DNA of 64,000 nucleotides, from the NCBI GenBank assembly GCA_037783545.1, contig JBBELK010000316.1:558001-622000 (forward strand), written 5' to 3'. Position numbers and translations under genes: made by a program. This document shows positions 46,535 to 57,944 of this stretch, piece after piece. Position 1 is the stretch's first letter. Each line of letters opens with the position of its first letter. This stretch comes from Henricia sp. BOLD:AAB3569 (Eukaryota > Echinodermata > Asteroidea > Spinulosida > Echinasteridae). The notes beneath the pieces are model-generated. The model worked only from the letters and a program-made list of their open reading frames with translations. It had not been told where the DNA came from and did no database searches.

Positions 46535-47392
46535 ATGGATGGAAGTTGTTTGGAAGCGGATCAGGTAAGTGCACCAATTTACATTTTCCTTTTCTTTAAC
46601 CTTGTTTTTATATTAAAAGTCAAGACATTCTTATCTGTTCACTCATTCTGGAACCTCTGACGTACATTAACAAAAATATTTAAAGATGAATTTAGAAACA
46701 CGAGAAAATTGCAGTGCCCCAGGTCCTTGGCTTACATGGCCAATTACTCTACCAACTGAGCTATCTGGGCATCCCGCCGGCGGGATGCCCAGATAGCTCA
46801 GTTGGTATATCAATTGGTCATGAAAGCCAAGGATCTTTCAATTATCAATCCTATCAAAAATATTTAAGTATAACTGAGAATCGTAGAAAAACTTCCAGAT
46901 TCACGTTGCCTTACTAAAAATAAGTTCAAACATCGATCGTTAAATGATGGGACTTTGCAGACTGTCTTGTTAGTACACGAACTTTGTATTAATAAGGAAT
47001 TAAAAGGACTTAAAATTGTCCTTGTTCTGGCCAGAATCTCGTAATAACAGCGATCGTATCAACGAGGTTCGACTCTGATGACCTGTTTTATACAGTATTT
47101 TATTTGATCTATTTTACGTTGTCATCGTAGGAGTTACGCATTGGAGGGGTAGAAAATGGAGTCGCCCTCGAGGTCAAAGGTGACGAAGAGACCGGAAGTG
47201 AACGATTGGAGCTTCCGGCGTCTGTTATGACAAGCGCTTCACCAAGCGATGAAAGTCTCAAACGGACTGAAGAGGCGCAAGAAATTAGCCAACGGACCAA
47301 AGCTTACAAAACTTGGGCATTGATTGGTCTGGTCGTTTTTACGTTGCTCATTGTAACCGGCATTGTCGTATTCTTAGTTCTCTATTTTACAG
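46535..47392 (+). CDS. Serine protease N-terminus and signal anchor exons
   Basis: Exon 46535-46564 encodes MDGSCLEADQ, then donor gtaagt. Exon 47131-47392 encodes an acidic juxtamembrane segment and the 24-residue hydrophobic span ALIGLVVFTLLIVTGIVVFL, preceded by positive residues (RTKAYK). This is a type II orientation with no cleavable signal peptide. The ATG is the first in its exon, at aaagATGG. Confidence 0.75.
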
Positions 47393-50300
47393 GTTAGTCA
47401 CTAAGAGCAACTAACAATGGAAATTGGGCACAAACCGTTGTTATTAACAATGGTGTGTGCCCAATTTCCATTGTTAGTTGCTCATAGTGAGTGTATATAT
47501 ACCGAATATATGATTTATACACAATTGTTGTCTCGCTTATTTGCATTTATTTTCCCAAAGCCACAAAAAAAGGTAAAAATATCTAGACAGGATTTCAATA
47601 TGCTTAGCGCAGCTTTAACGTGTTCTTTCGTTTAGTTTTAACGCAGACACGGGAGGTCGCCACGTCATATCCACCAACAGAATCTAGGTCCATCCAACAG
47701 CCAAGACCGACACCAAATCAACACAATGGAACTAATATTCATCCATCCACTGCTAACCCTTATACGAGTGATTCTTTAACCGATCCAAAATCCACTTCAC
47801 GACCCACCCAATCGACTGAACCATCTGTTGACTCCACGCCAGACGTGTCGACAAATCCACCATTTCCACCAAGTCAGTCCACAACGTCTTTATCAACATT
47901 TCCACGAAGCACTCCATTAGACGATCAACTTTATACTCGGGAAATGACCACGAAATACTTGCCATCTCAGATTGGTATGATGTCTTTCAAACAAAGTTTA
48001 TAATTATATAAAGCACTTTTCGGCCAATTCCACTCAATCTCCACGTAATCTTCATTCGAATCCCCTGGTGGAAATGGTATAATCACACCATGGTCACATT
48101 TAATGTTGAGTTCACTCACCAGTCGGGCCGACCCTGGGAAATTTTGGCTTCTAGCCAAGCCCCAATAATTTGTGTGCATTTGAGTATAGATCGTATCGAA
48201 TAACTGCCATCTTGTAGGGCACCTTTTGTTACTTAAACTGTTCAACAATGTAAGCACAATATGTGCACCCTTAAGGAACAATGAAACTGCCGCACAAGAT
48301 GGCGGCTATTCGATACGGTCTATGACCCTCTTGCCGTCCTGCAAAATAGAAGCTATCAACCATCCTACTTCTGGCCCAGTGACACAATGTAAATAACAGC
48401 TGTTTGCAACCAATGGACTGACAGAGAAATAGCCCCAATGTACAGTGGGCTGTGGCCTTTAGTATTTAGGAGATACCTGTCTTCCAGAGTCTCCCTTGCC
48501 ACCGTGAATCTAGGAGGGAGGTACAGTTTCAGACCGGCCACACCCACCTTAATGAAATGGGAATTTTACAGCAAACTCTGATCGTGCGACTGACTTATTT
48601 TGCAGCTCCATGGTTTTGTGAGGATCGGGAGTTCACCTGCGTCTCTCATACTCAATGCATCTCAACCACTAACGTCTGTGATGGCAACCGAGATTGCAGC
48701 GATGGTTCGGACGAACGGAATTGCTTCAATGGGCCGGGTAAGCCGTCAAACATCTTAACCCTCGATCAAAAAACTGGGTGGCAACTTCCGCTGGTAATCT
48801 GAATTATCTTAATACCTTCTTAATTTTTGAACAGTTTGCCAAGGCAGGACTGTCTCTGTGACTCTGAACTATGACCAAGCGGCAACCATCACCTCGCCCC
48901 GGTACCCGTCCACATACACCCTTTACGAGGAATGCTACTGGCTTGTCACGGCTTCTCAAGGCGCCAATATCGTCATCCACGTGGTTCAGTTTGACGTGCC
49001 TGTCCCGGATATTGTGGGCATTTTCGAAGTTATCAACGATACCAGTCGATTGGTCTTCACCATGCACGAGACACTGGGGCAGGGAATGCAGATAGCGTTT
49101 GAAACTAACACGCTGCAGGTTCTCTTTCTGAGTAGTCACGTGACCGGACATGGTTTTAATTTTACCGTGCGGACTTTGATCGAAAAGGGTATGTGTTTTA
49201 ATTCGTATTATATGCATTTTGATTTGTTACTTATTATTTTTAGTCATTTAACTTTTATAACGAACAGTTTTTGTTTGAACTTTAGTGTGAGTATGTTTCC
49301 ACTGTATTTTTTTATGTGACCAAAAATGCACACTTCCCAGCATAAACTGTTTTGCTTCATGTCACAGATTATATCAGATGTGATTCCGCTCCGTACGTTT
49401 ACATGGAGAGGCAATCTTGTAATGATGTTTATAACTGCCCTGACGGAACGGATGAAATAGGATGTGGTATGTTTTAAATTCTCCTTTTTTACGTTTTCAA
49501 AAGTCCTGCCAACAATGTCTTTGTGCCTGGTTTTCACTTTCAAGACAATTTTTTTCTCTGATTATACCAAAGTTTGTAGCGATGATGAATTTCGTTGTGA
49601 CAGCGGAATTTGTGTCGGTGGAGGAGCGGTAGCATTGTGTAATGGAACTGCCGAGTGTAGAGACTTTTCGGATGAAGGAATTAAGTGCAATGGACGTAAG
49701 TATAGTTCTGTATTTTGTTCAGCATCTTTGATTTCGTCTTTGCAATGTCACAAAATGTTAATCAGCCATTTGACCTGGAAAAATTAAATTTCTGAAAACT
49801 CATCCGTTTTGCTTTAGCCAATCAGCGTGCGGGAAAATCACGCCATGATTTGATGGCGACTTAAAGGAGTGTGACCAGATCACTTTTTTTTACCCATAAC
49901 TCCCCGGGACTTACCTTATGGGTCATGAGATTTTTATATCATAACATCCGTTGTATTTTTCTGATTACGAAACTGAAACTCCCGCGCTTCTAGGCCGCAT
50001 ATTTCCGAGGATATCGTCGAAAATCCACCGATTATTTGTAAACTAATTTTCCAGTATCAACGTTTATCCGCTGAAAGCATACTCGGTTGTTCAATTTTTT
50101 ACTGGAAATTGCGAATGTTTTCGGGTTTTTGGGACATGGGAGGTGTGTATGGGAGTTACTTGATAATATTGGTAAGTTACATCGAAAACTATTTTCCAGA
50201 AACTCTGGTCACGCTCCTTTAACTTCAGTACAATCTGTCTTACACATTCAGATTTATTACGAGCTGGATCGTGTGGCACTAGAGCGATTCAACTGAACTC

Positions 50301-53300
50301 TCCACAGCCTCCTATCCTACGTATCATTGGTGGCGTGGATGCTGCTATTGCCGACTGGCCGTGGATCGCTTCGCTTCGTGACCGCTACGATGAACACAGA
50401 TGCGGTGCTACGGTCGTTACGAGTCGGTATTTGGTCACGGCGGCACACTGCACGTATGTATTGTCATAAAGCCCGCCGCACACCTTTGCGATTTACCGGC
50501 CCACCGGACCATCGGATCCGGAAAAATTAAACAAGTTTGATTTGCTCCGGTCTATAGCGTGCGGTCAGACCGGCCCGAATTGTTTCAGCGCACACCTTTC
50601 CGGTATGTGGTCCGATGATCCGATTATCCGGTAAATCGCAAAGGTGTGCGGCGGGCTTAAGAGATTATTCTTTTTGTGTCATGTTTTAAAAAATGTGGCA
50701 GCCCATGTAGTCTAGCGGGTACACCGTCGTGTGGTGGGTGTGAGCCTGAGTTGTGCCAACGTGTTTGTGTCCGTGAGCAAGACACTTGATCTCAATTGCC
50801 TCGTCAAGTATTTCGGGAGATCCCCGTACTTTCTGTTACTTTGTTAAACCTAATCAGCTGGCGAAGGCTATTTCTATAACAGGGTCGCTTTGAACCACTG
50901 GTGCTTATCAGTCACCCATGCAGGTATTTTTGATTTCTTTGTGTCATAAGAAAGAGGACATGGTGATGAAACGGATAGTAGTTGCCATTTTCCAAAACCC
51001 TCATGAATTACCGAGTAATTAGAATTTTAAAATCGGTTTTATTTTTAAGACACCCTTTTTAACTTAGAATTACTGTTCATATATTTTCGTTCAGAGAATC
51101 CTTTGACACTGTCGTGTTGGGCTCATCACATCTGTACCAAGTCACGTCTGGTCGTCGAGAAGTCTCGGTTGATCAAGTTGTCCCACATCCCTTTTACGAT
51201 CCCGTAAATTTGGACAATGACATCGCCGTCGTTCGACTTGCATCTCCCCTTGATTTCGCTGAATCCATCCGCCCAATTTGCCTTAACAGCGAGGTGAACG
51301 AAACGGATACTTACGATACTTGTTTTGTGGCTGGGTGGGGACACACGTCTGCAGGAGGTTCGTTTTGGAATTGTAGTCGAGAGTTTTTTTTAAATTCCTT
51401 ACAACTTGCATAAAACGTCGCAAACTAAAAGTACTAATTTTGTGTCAGTTCTGTCAAAATATAGAGTGTATATTATTTATGGCATCTTCGGCAAGTAATG
51501 CTCTTTATGCCATCAACTATCTGGTATCAACTTAAGATGTCGAAAAAGGAGATCTATGCAGTTTTAAAAATGGGAGGAAAAATCTCCTGGGGGAAACCCA
51601 CGCGGTCAAATCAAGTAGGGACTGCAAACCCAATTTGTCCAGGAATCGAACCTGCAGGGACGCCAAAGGACGAGAAAAGAACCATTAAGTCAACCGGACC
51701 GCCCTAAAATATAGATCACTGCGAGTATTGGATTTCATTCCCGGCACAATATCATTCAAATACAGTGGTGTTTGGTCTGGGAAAATCAAACATAAGTTAC
51801 AAGTCTGTAGATAAATAAATCGATTTGGCTCAGCATCTGAAATTTTATTGGCATGTGTCCTTTTATGTGATTGGTCAGGTGCTGTCTCATTTGAGCTCCA
51901 AGAAGCCCGTCTCCCATTGGTCAATCAAGATGTCTGTCAGCATCAGTCCAGCAGTCCACATCTTGTTTCGTCCAATCAAATCTGTGCGGGGTTTGGCAGA
52001 GGCGGAGTCGACACTTGCCAGGTATATTGCGATCTATCACATGCCAGCTTCTTTGCAGTTTGTTTAGTACACATTTGGGGGCCTGCCAGACAGTCTGATT
52101 TTGGTGGGAGAACCGCGAACTTGTTGAGTTTGAAATTTGTTGGCCGAAAAACGTAAAGTTGCACTGCCCGTGTTTTGGCCGATTTGGGCGTCAAATTTTT
52201 GTTTTAAAGATAAATAGGTATTTTTCTAGAATATAAAAAGTTATCAGCTTTCATTTGGTACCAAGAACGCAAAAATCCGTCAACGATTAATGCCAGTCGA
52301 TTAAAAACAAGAAATTATTAAATGGCTGGCAGGTCAATTAATCGACAGGGTTATGACGTAAATGTACATGTGCGCGTACATGTGTACATTGTACACATAC
52401 TAGGTACATATGAGCGTACGCGCACATGTACAACATGTGAAGCACGTTTCAAGAAAAAGGCTTGTATCTCCAATTCCCGACGTCGGAAATTTAAGTTTTT
52501 GATATTTTTCGTTACAGAGACACGTAAGCTTTCTAAATTCGTTCGCTTGTGTAAATTAATTTTTTAAATCCTTTCACCGAAACACGGGCAATGCAACTTT
52601 AAAGGCTCTTCAGTACGCAGCTCCAAAGCAAAGGCATTGAGCTGCGTATTTCGTGGCACGGATTTGACGAGCGCGCAATGCAGACGAGCCTCTGCCTTTA
52701 AAAGGTAAAAACAATCTTAATTTGTTTTCTTCTAAAGGGTGATAGCGGTGGTCCCTTAATGTGTCTAGGAGCTGACAATAAATGGAACCTTGTCGGTGTA
52801 ACGAGCAGCGGCAACGCAGCGTGCGGAGCACCAGAGTCACCCGGTATCTACACCAGGGTTTCACGGTACCTTAACTTCATCAGGCATGTCATTGCTTCGG
52901 GTACGTCATTTTTGGAATGTAAGCTGCGGGCGCTCCTACTTCCCCTAGGGGCGCTCCTTGTACAATATCGTTATGGACTCGCTCTAGGGGCGCTCCTACT
53001 TCCCCTACGGGCGCTCCTTGTACAATATCGTTATGGACTCGCTCTAGGGGCGCTCCTACTTCCCCTAGGGGCGCTCCTTGTACAATATCGTTATCGACTC
53101 GCTCTAGGGGCTAGTCCAGATTCTGGACTATATTAATGCGATATTGGATCGTAGCGCGGCCGACTTTAGAGGGCTTACACAATATAAACATGATGACGTA
53201 CCGTAGAAAACTTCCCCTCAAATGGTTTTGTCTGAAGTGCTATAGTCTTTGAGAAATGAGTAAAACAATTAATTTTCGTCTCATGTTATGAAAATTCAAT

Positions 53301-54747
53301 TTGCCCCAAAACTATTTCACCCAAGTGCCATTTCGCCCACAAACCACTTCGCCCGAGTGCCATTTCGCCCCAAATTACTTCGTCCAAGTGCCATTTCGCC
53401 CCAAATGACTTCGTCCAAGTGCCATTTCGCCCCAAATGACTTCGTCCAAATGCTACTTCAAGCATAGGCCGTGGTTCAGGGCAAAATGGTTCAGGGCGAA
53501 GTGGTTTTGGGATGAAATGACTGCAAACCCTTTTTTGACTGTTTTCTCAAAAGTTAGACGAAGTACGGAGCTGGTTTTTGCTCAGGTTGGTTTTAATCAT
53601 GCATATCTTCAATCACACAGGGGGATAAAACTATTTGTAACAGTTTACCAATCATGTATACTATCTTTAACACTTAATGTCAACCATGTCCACTAATTCT
53701 TACTAAAATGTGGACATGGTTAACATTCATTAAGTGTTAAGTAATGAAACAGCCGTTGGGAAGCGCAGCCAAGTCATTTCCTCTCTGCGTACAGCTAGCG
53801 ATAGCGGCACGGAAAGGACTGCGTACGTGTAAATTTATTTTTACCCGATTAAAGGCACAGGCTCGTCAGCAATGCGCGCCCGCCAAATGTGTGCCACGCA
53901 TTACGCAGCTCCATAGCAAAGGCATGGAGCTATATAGCTGCGTGTTTCGAGCACGAATTTGGCGGGCGCGCATTGCTGACGAGCCTTGTGCCTTTAATGA
54001 TCAGGCTTCATGGTATACAGTCTTTCAGCATTTGGTAGCTGCGCAGTCCGAACACGGGCCAAAATAAAATAGATCACGTCTAGTAACCAATGCGCATTGG
54101 TATTCCTTTGTACACAGACTAGACACTTGGTTGTTTTTGAACAAGACAAAAACGGCTAGGCTGTGAGCATACCGGTTTGTTTCGCTAGAATTGTTGGCAA
54201 AATAATCATCGTGGCTGGTTATTTCCCTCAAGGACCTGCGTAGTGGTTATGCCTGGCAAGGTTTGGGTGAGTTTTAGGGGGAATTAGTGTGTCACGGTGA
54301 GAAAATGACACATTTGTTTTGCGATGGCGGGTTCATGTTCATAACTTCTCTCAGCTTTACTGCTAAAAGACCACATCCCAATGAAAAATGATAAAAAAAG
54401 AGCTGAGATTATCTTAGCTAGGTTTATTGAACATTTTAACAAAACCAACCACTTTAGGATGAATCTAGAATACTTATGCTATGCAAAAAACCCAAAATCG
54501 ATTGGGGACAAATTGTTCACGTATATTTAACTTCAGGCGCCGATTACGTGGTTTTAATATTTGGGGGACATTCCTCATTTTGCCGTGGCATGTCACAATT
54601 TACACTCTGCATTAAAAATACAATAAAGATTAAAACAACTGAAATTTCCTTTACATATTAATTTGACGATTGTTTTTAATCACAGTTGCTAAAATTTTTG
54701 TTTTTGTGTTCACAGATTGGAGATGGAGCCCACAGACTGGAGCTTGA
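46535..54747 (+). CDS. Type II transmembrane serine protease with LDLa and CUB domains, 713 aa
   Basis: Predicted membrane-anchored trypsin-like protease acting outside the cell. Exons: 46535-46564, 47131-47392, 47636-47974, 48606-48737, 48835-49188, 49368-49466, 49573-49695, 50252-50453, 51095-51357, 51879-52021, 52738-52900, 54716-54747 (coding part). The sum is 2142 nt with phases matching. Layout is cytoplasmic N-terminus, signal anchor (about 72-96), Ser/Thr/Pro stalk (98-210), LDLa (211-254), CUB (255-372), LDLa (373-405), LDLa (406-446), activation segment and trypsin domain (471-702). Zymogen cleavage is expected at Arg-470/Ile-471 (R/IIGG). His-512, Asp-556 and Ser-652 form the triad, and Asp-646 at the pocket base predicts cleavage after Arg or Lys. 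It resembles the TMPRSS/matriptase/enteropeptidase group in plan, but the domain order matches none that I know. The last exon is the least certain. Confidence 0.85.
46720..46850. repeat. Head-to-head palindrome of a tRNA-like sequence
   Basis: The centre is ccgccggcgg at 46775. Arms ccaactgagctatctgggca and tgcccagatagctcagttgg are perfect. The right arm reads as the 5' half of a tRNA (tagctcagttgg is a pol III A-box). The outer arms (aggtccttggctt) also pair. The B-box is missing. Confidence 0.75.
47405..47483. repeat. Perfect 28-bp inverted repeat (hairpin)
   Basis: The arm beginning gagcaactaacaatggaaat is repeated exactly in inverse, ending atttccattgttagttgctc, with a 23-bp loop. It begins 12 bp after the donor of the signal-anchor exon. 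Confidence 0.92.
47636..47974 (+). CDS. Serine protease mucin-like stalk exon
   Basis: A 113-codon exon very rich in Ser, Thr and Pro (for example DPKSTSRPTQSTEPSVD), consistent with a heavily O-glycosylated stalk that lifts the ectodomain from the membrane. Phase 1 on both sides makes it skippable without frame loss. Confidence 0.8.
48185..48323. mobile_element. MITE-E copy 3
   Basis: A 139-bp copy in the protease intron before LDLa1. Ends are tatagatcgtatcgaataac and gctattcgatacggtctat. The arms have shifted together (atcttgtagggca and its near-complement), which preserves pairing. Confidence 0.85.
48606..48737 (+). CDS. Serine protease LDLa domain 1
   Basis: The exon encodes one LDL-receptor class A module with six cysteines and the calcium-binding end CDGNRDCSDGSDERNC. 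It is a symmetrical 1-1 phase exon, as usual for shuffled extracellular domains. Confidence 0.92.
48835..49188 (+). CDS. Serine protease CUB-like domain
   Basis: A 118-codon 1-1 exon. The features ATITSPRYPSTYTLYEECYW and FNFTVRT fit the CUB fold (SPxYPxxY and the W after Cys). The second disulfide pair usual in CUB domains and the calcium-site DxxD signature are not evident, so it is a degenerate or short CUB. Confidence 0.8.
49368..49695 (+). CDS. Serine protease LDLa domains 2 and 3
   Basis: Exon 49368-49466 encodes a reduced LDLa with only four cysteines (CNDVYNCPDGTDEIGC end). Exon 49573-49695 encodes a six-cysteine LDLa (CSDDEFRCDSGICVGG, then CRDFSDEGIKC). Both are 1-1 exons. The missing cysteine pair in the first suggests relaxed calcium binding. 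Confidence 0.82.
50252..52900 (+). CDS. Serine protease catalytic-domain exons
   Basis: Exon 50252-50453 carries the linker Cys-454 that should tether the catalytic chain, the activation site RIIGG and TAAHC. Exon 51095-51357 carries DNDIAVVRL with the catalytic Asp and CFVAGWG. Exon 51879-52021 carries ICAGFGRGGVDTCQ with the pocket Asp. Exon 52738-52900 carries GDSGGPLMC and PGIYTRVSRYLNFIRHV. Introns sit at conserved trypsin-family positions, just after the His and just before GDSGG. All catalytic residues are present, so an active enzyme is expected. Confidence 0.92.
50469..50660. mobile_element. Palindromic MITE between catalytic exons (192 bp)
   Basis: The arm aagcccgccgcacacctttg pairs with caaaggtgtgcggcgggctt. 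The inner arms are rich in ccgg. It starts 16 bp after the donor of the catalytic His exon. Confidence 0.9.
50700..50935 (+). mobile_element. SINE-like fragment between catalytic exons
   Basis: gcccatgtagtctagcgggt resembles a tRNA head. The following text gtgagcaagacacttgatct recalls the SINE-B body. No tail or clear B-box is seen. Confidence 0.4.
52928..53116. repeat. 60-bp tandem repeat directly after the last catalytic exon
   Basis: Three near-identical 60-bp units (gggcgctcctacttcccct, then acaatatcgttatggactcg) begin 28 bp after the donor at 52900. The period keeps frame, so reading through would add a Leu-rich repeat peptide (GALLLPLGALLVQYRYGLAL) to the protease, ending at 53136. Confidence 0.92.
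53170..53657. mobile_element. MITE-D copy 5, left end truncated
   Basis: It starts internally at cttacacaatataaacatg and runs through an expanded array (tccaagtgccatttcgcccc repeated) to accaatcatgta. It lies between the last catalytic exon of the protease and its candidate terminal exon. Confidence 0.78.
53668..53740. repeat. Hairpin abutting MITE-D
   Basis: The arm taacacttaatgtcaaccat plus gtccac pairs with gtggacatggttaacattca plus ttaagtgtta around an AT-rich loop. It starts about 10 bp after the end of MITE-D copy 5. Confidence 0.85.
53851..53995. mobile_element. Palindromic MITE (145 bp)
   Basis: The arm aaaggcacaggctcgtcagc pairs with gctgacgagccttgtgcctt. The inner arm aatgcgcgcccgccaaat also pairs. 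A diverged relative with the same order of motifs is at 52600-52700, close to the GDSGG exon. Confidence 0.88.
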
Positions 54748-55154
54748 TATTACACACTACAAAAATGGATGTGTTGCCATGGATACTGAAAACACAGGAG
54801 AGGTGAGTTTTTGGCCATCATTCCAATTTTATTACAGTGGAAATTCGCTATAAATGAACACATAAAGAATTAACATTCTGCTACAGTGAACATCGCTCGT
54901 GGCTCCCAACTATTATAGTATTTTAAATACGTATTCCATTTGTTTGCATCAAACACCTGCACCAAAATACATGTAAACACTTGTTATGGTTCAGATACGA
55001 TGCTCGTTTATGATGACTTTCCACTGTAGTAAAACTTGTCTATAGCTTCTGCTTATAGGCATGCATGGGTAGGGCTTCCTCAAAGATGATATAGCAGCAA
55101 AAGGGCAAGATAGCCTACCCATGCGAAATCAATTCAATAAAGTGAAGTATGTAA

Positions 55155-55727
55155 AGGGACCATTTTAGTAAGCAAACTAGACGAGCCTTGTGTCTGTTTG
55201 ACATGCCTCTCGTGGTGTAATCTGTGTCGCGGCGAACAGTTACAGCAGCATCCGCACTTGGGATGAGAGAAAAATCATGACGGCCTTATTGGGATTCAAA
55301 CCCAAGACCTCTGACTCACCGGGCAAACGCTCTACCAGCTGAGCTATGAGGCATAGTGGTATATCTCTCAGGTTTTCCCCAAGACCTCTGACACACCAGG
55401 CAGATGCTCTACCAGCTGAGCTATAGGCATAGTGGTATATCCCTCAGGTTTTCCCCAAGACCTCTGACACACCGGGCAGACGCTCTACCATCTGAGCTAT
55501 ATGGCACAGTGGTATACTCTCTCAGGTTTTCCCCAAGAACCCAATTTTTCTCTGATTGTTGCACGGGAGCGTAACTGAGCAAAATAACGAACACAATATT
55601 TGGTATGGTGCCTAATCACCATTGAAATGAAACAACCAAACTTGGGATGAGAAAAAAATCAGCATCCGCAAGAGGCATGTCAAACAAACATGAGGTGCAT
55701 CTAGTTTGCTTACTAAAATGGCACCTT
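55155..55727. mobile_element. Foldback interrupted by a SINE with tripled tRNA-like unit
   Basis: Left arm 55155-55215 (cattttagtaagcaaactag, tttgacatgcctct) is inverted at 55670-55727. Between them sits the SINE-C tRNA-like unit in about three tandem copies (55270-55540). Confidence 0.7.
55255..55650 (-). mobile_element. SINE-C copy with three tandem tRNA-like units
   Basis: The unit agacctctgactcaccgggc, then ctctaccagctgagctatga, recurs at about 55300, 55380 and 55460 (period about 80 bp). Only the first keeps a good B-box complement (gggattcaaaccc). The anticodon stem tctg/caga is kept but the loop is enlarged. Confidence 0.7.
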
Positions 55728-56384
55728 GAATTTCTACGGAGGTCAGGGTAGAGTAGTCTATCTTGCCCCTATGGTGCTCTTTGGGTTTCAAGTTCTGGAC
55801 CAATTTCATTTTTGGAGTAACACAATGTCAAATGGCATTTAAAGGCCCTATGTATCATTTGATAAAACTTTTTACAGATTCGTGGAATAAGAGTGTAACA
55901 TATCTAAGAGGAATGTTGGTAAACTAGCCTGAAGAAATTTTAGCTACAAACTGTACACAAATGTAGATGCATCAATGTTTCAGAAAACCTTGAAAAACTA
56001 TAAGGATTTTGTGTACAAGTGAATGGTAAAAAAGTCCCGTGCACGCGACTATTTTTTAAAAACCACCTTCGGTTGTCAATTTTCAACATGAAATACCATT
56101 TTGGATGGAAATAAATTTGTGGTGTTTACCATTGCTATCAACACTTTGAGTGAGGTTTTTCTTGTCAACTCATGAAAATTAAATGATACAATGGGCCTTT
56201 GAGTTTGTGTAGTATTCCATTTTTCATATTCAAATTTATGCAAGTAAGTGCTAATTTGCATGTTTCTGCATAATTAATAAATACTGACATCTTGATGTAC
56301 TATTCTTGACTTAATCAAAATTATTCCAACCTGCTGCTACTTTACATGTCACTGCACCATGCTAATATACTATTGTGCCTTTGC

Positions 56385-57090
56385 TCATGTTTATTCATAA
56401 ATGGTGTCCCCCTGAAGCTGAGTTCCAGTTTTGTATTTTTGAAGTCACATCATGGCCATGGTTTCATCATGATGTTACCCAGAATGCCCAATACACTCAT
56501 TGCTCCAACACATGTTTTCCCTTTGCCCTTTCTCATGAATGGTGTCCCCTTGAAGCTGAGTTCTAGTTTTGTTTTTAAGAAGTCACATCATGGCCATGGT
56601 TTCATCATGATGTTACCCATAATGCCCCAATACACTGATTGCTACAACACATTTCCTCTCTTGCCCTTGCTCATGTTTATTCATGAATGGTGTTTTCCTG
56701 AAGCTGAGTTCCAGTTTGGTTTTTTAGAAGTCACATCATGGCCATGGTTTCATCATGATGTTACCCATAATGCCCCAATACACTGATTGCTACAGCACAT
56801 TTCCTCTCTTGCCCTTGCTCATGTTTATTCATGAATGGTGTTTTCCTGAAGCTGAGTTCCAGTTTGGTTTTTTAGAAGTCACATCATGGTCATGGTTTCA
56901 TCATGATGTTACCCATAATGCCCCAATACACTGATTGCTACAACACATTTCCTCTCTTGCCCTTGCTCATGTTTATTCATGAATGGTGTTTTCCTGAAGC
57001 TGAGTTCCAGTTTGGTTTTTTAGAAGTCACATAGTGGCCATGGTTTCATCATGATGTTACCCAGAATGCCCCCAATGCATTGAATGAAAC
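56385..57090. repeat. 148-bp tandem array, about five copies
   Basis: The marker gtttcatcatgatgttaccc recurs near 56461, 56599, 56747, 56895 and 57043, a 148-bp period except for a shorter first unit. Units share ctgaagctgagttccagttt and tagaagtcacatcatgg. The period is not a multiple of three, so the 146-codon open frame across it is not a gene. Confidence 0.92.
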
Positions 57091-57944
57091 AAGTTAATAC
57101 TGACATTGGGTGTAATATCCTTACCTTAATCAAAATCCTAATTTTAAAAATTAAAAAACAATTGCTCATTTACATACATGTACCTGTATACTGCAACATG
57201 TTATCTCCCAAATATCTTGTATTTGCTTCTGCAAAGGCATAATTTACTTCCCGCCAAAAATCTGAAAGATTGAAATGTACACCTTTCAAAGATTTTTGTT
57301 TTTAAATTTGGTTGATTATCAATCACATATGTCTTTGTTACTGTGTTATTAGCATTGTGTGCTACATGTATATCATTGGAAAGCCTGTTCATTTCTCAAA
57401 CAATTTGTCCCATTTCTTATAAACATTGTATTTGTGGGAAAAATCTTTTCCTGAACACAATGTATTGGCACATTCTGTTAAAGACCCACCCGTATTCACA
57501 ACAGAGTTGTTGAGCCTTCAAATAAGTGACTGTTACAAATGCGGTGTCATTGTGAAAGGCAATGAATGAGCTTTCCATTGATATGCTACATGATATGAAC
57601 AGAACTCACAAATAATTGAGATATAGGTGATTGAAAACAAATGTCCAAACTTTTAAGGAGTAAATTTTACATACCGGTACTCATAAATGCATTTCACTTG
57701 ATTTCCTTTTAACAGGACCAGTTTGTGAAGCTCCCTTGTGTTGCTGCCCATGCTTGGCCTCACCTGGACTATTGGAATCCACGTACATGTCTCTCTCCTG
57801 TTGGAATTCATTTGTCATCGTGAGCAGCTTTCAGGTATTGTAATGATCAGCTTGTTACTACTTCTCTACATTAGGAATAGCTTGCTCTTTCTCAGTATAA
57901 TCTGTCAGCACCTTTGCTCAGTGCTTTTTCAAGAACTATATCAA

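Noticed and set aside
56346..56786. 146-codon plus-strand open frame with internal repeats
   Set aside because: It crosses the 148-bp array, whose period shifts frame at each unit, so no conserved repeat protein is implied.
56385..57090. Array of box C/D snoRNAs
   Set aside because: atgatgt and ctga words occur in each unit, but no consistent C-D pair with a terminal stem could be drawn on either strand.
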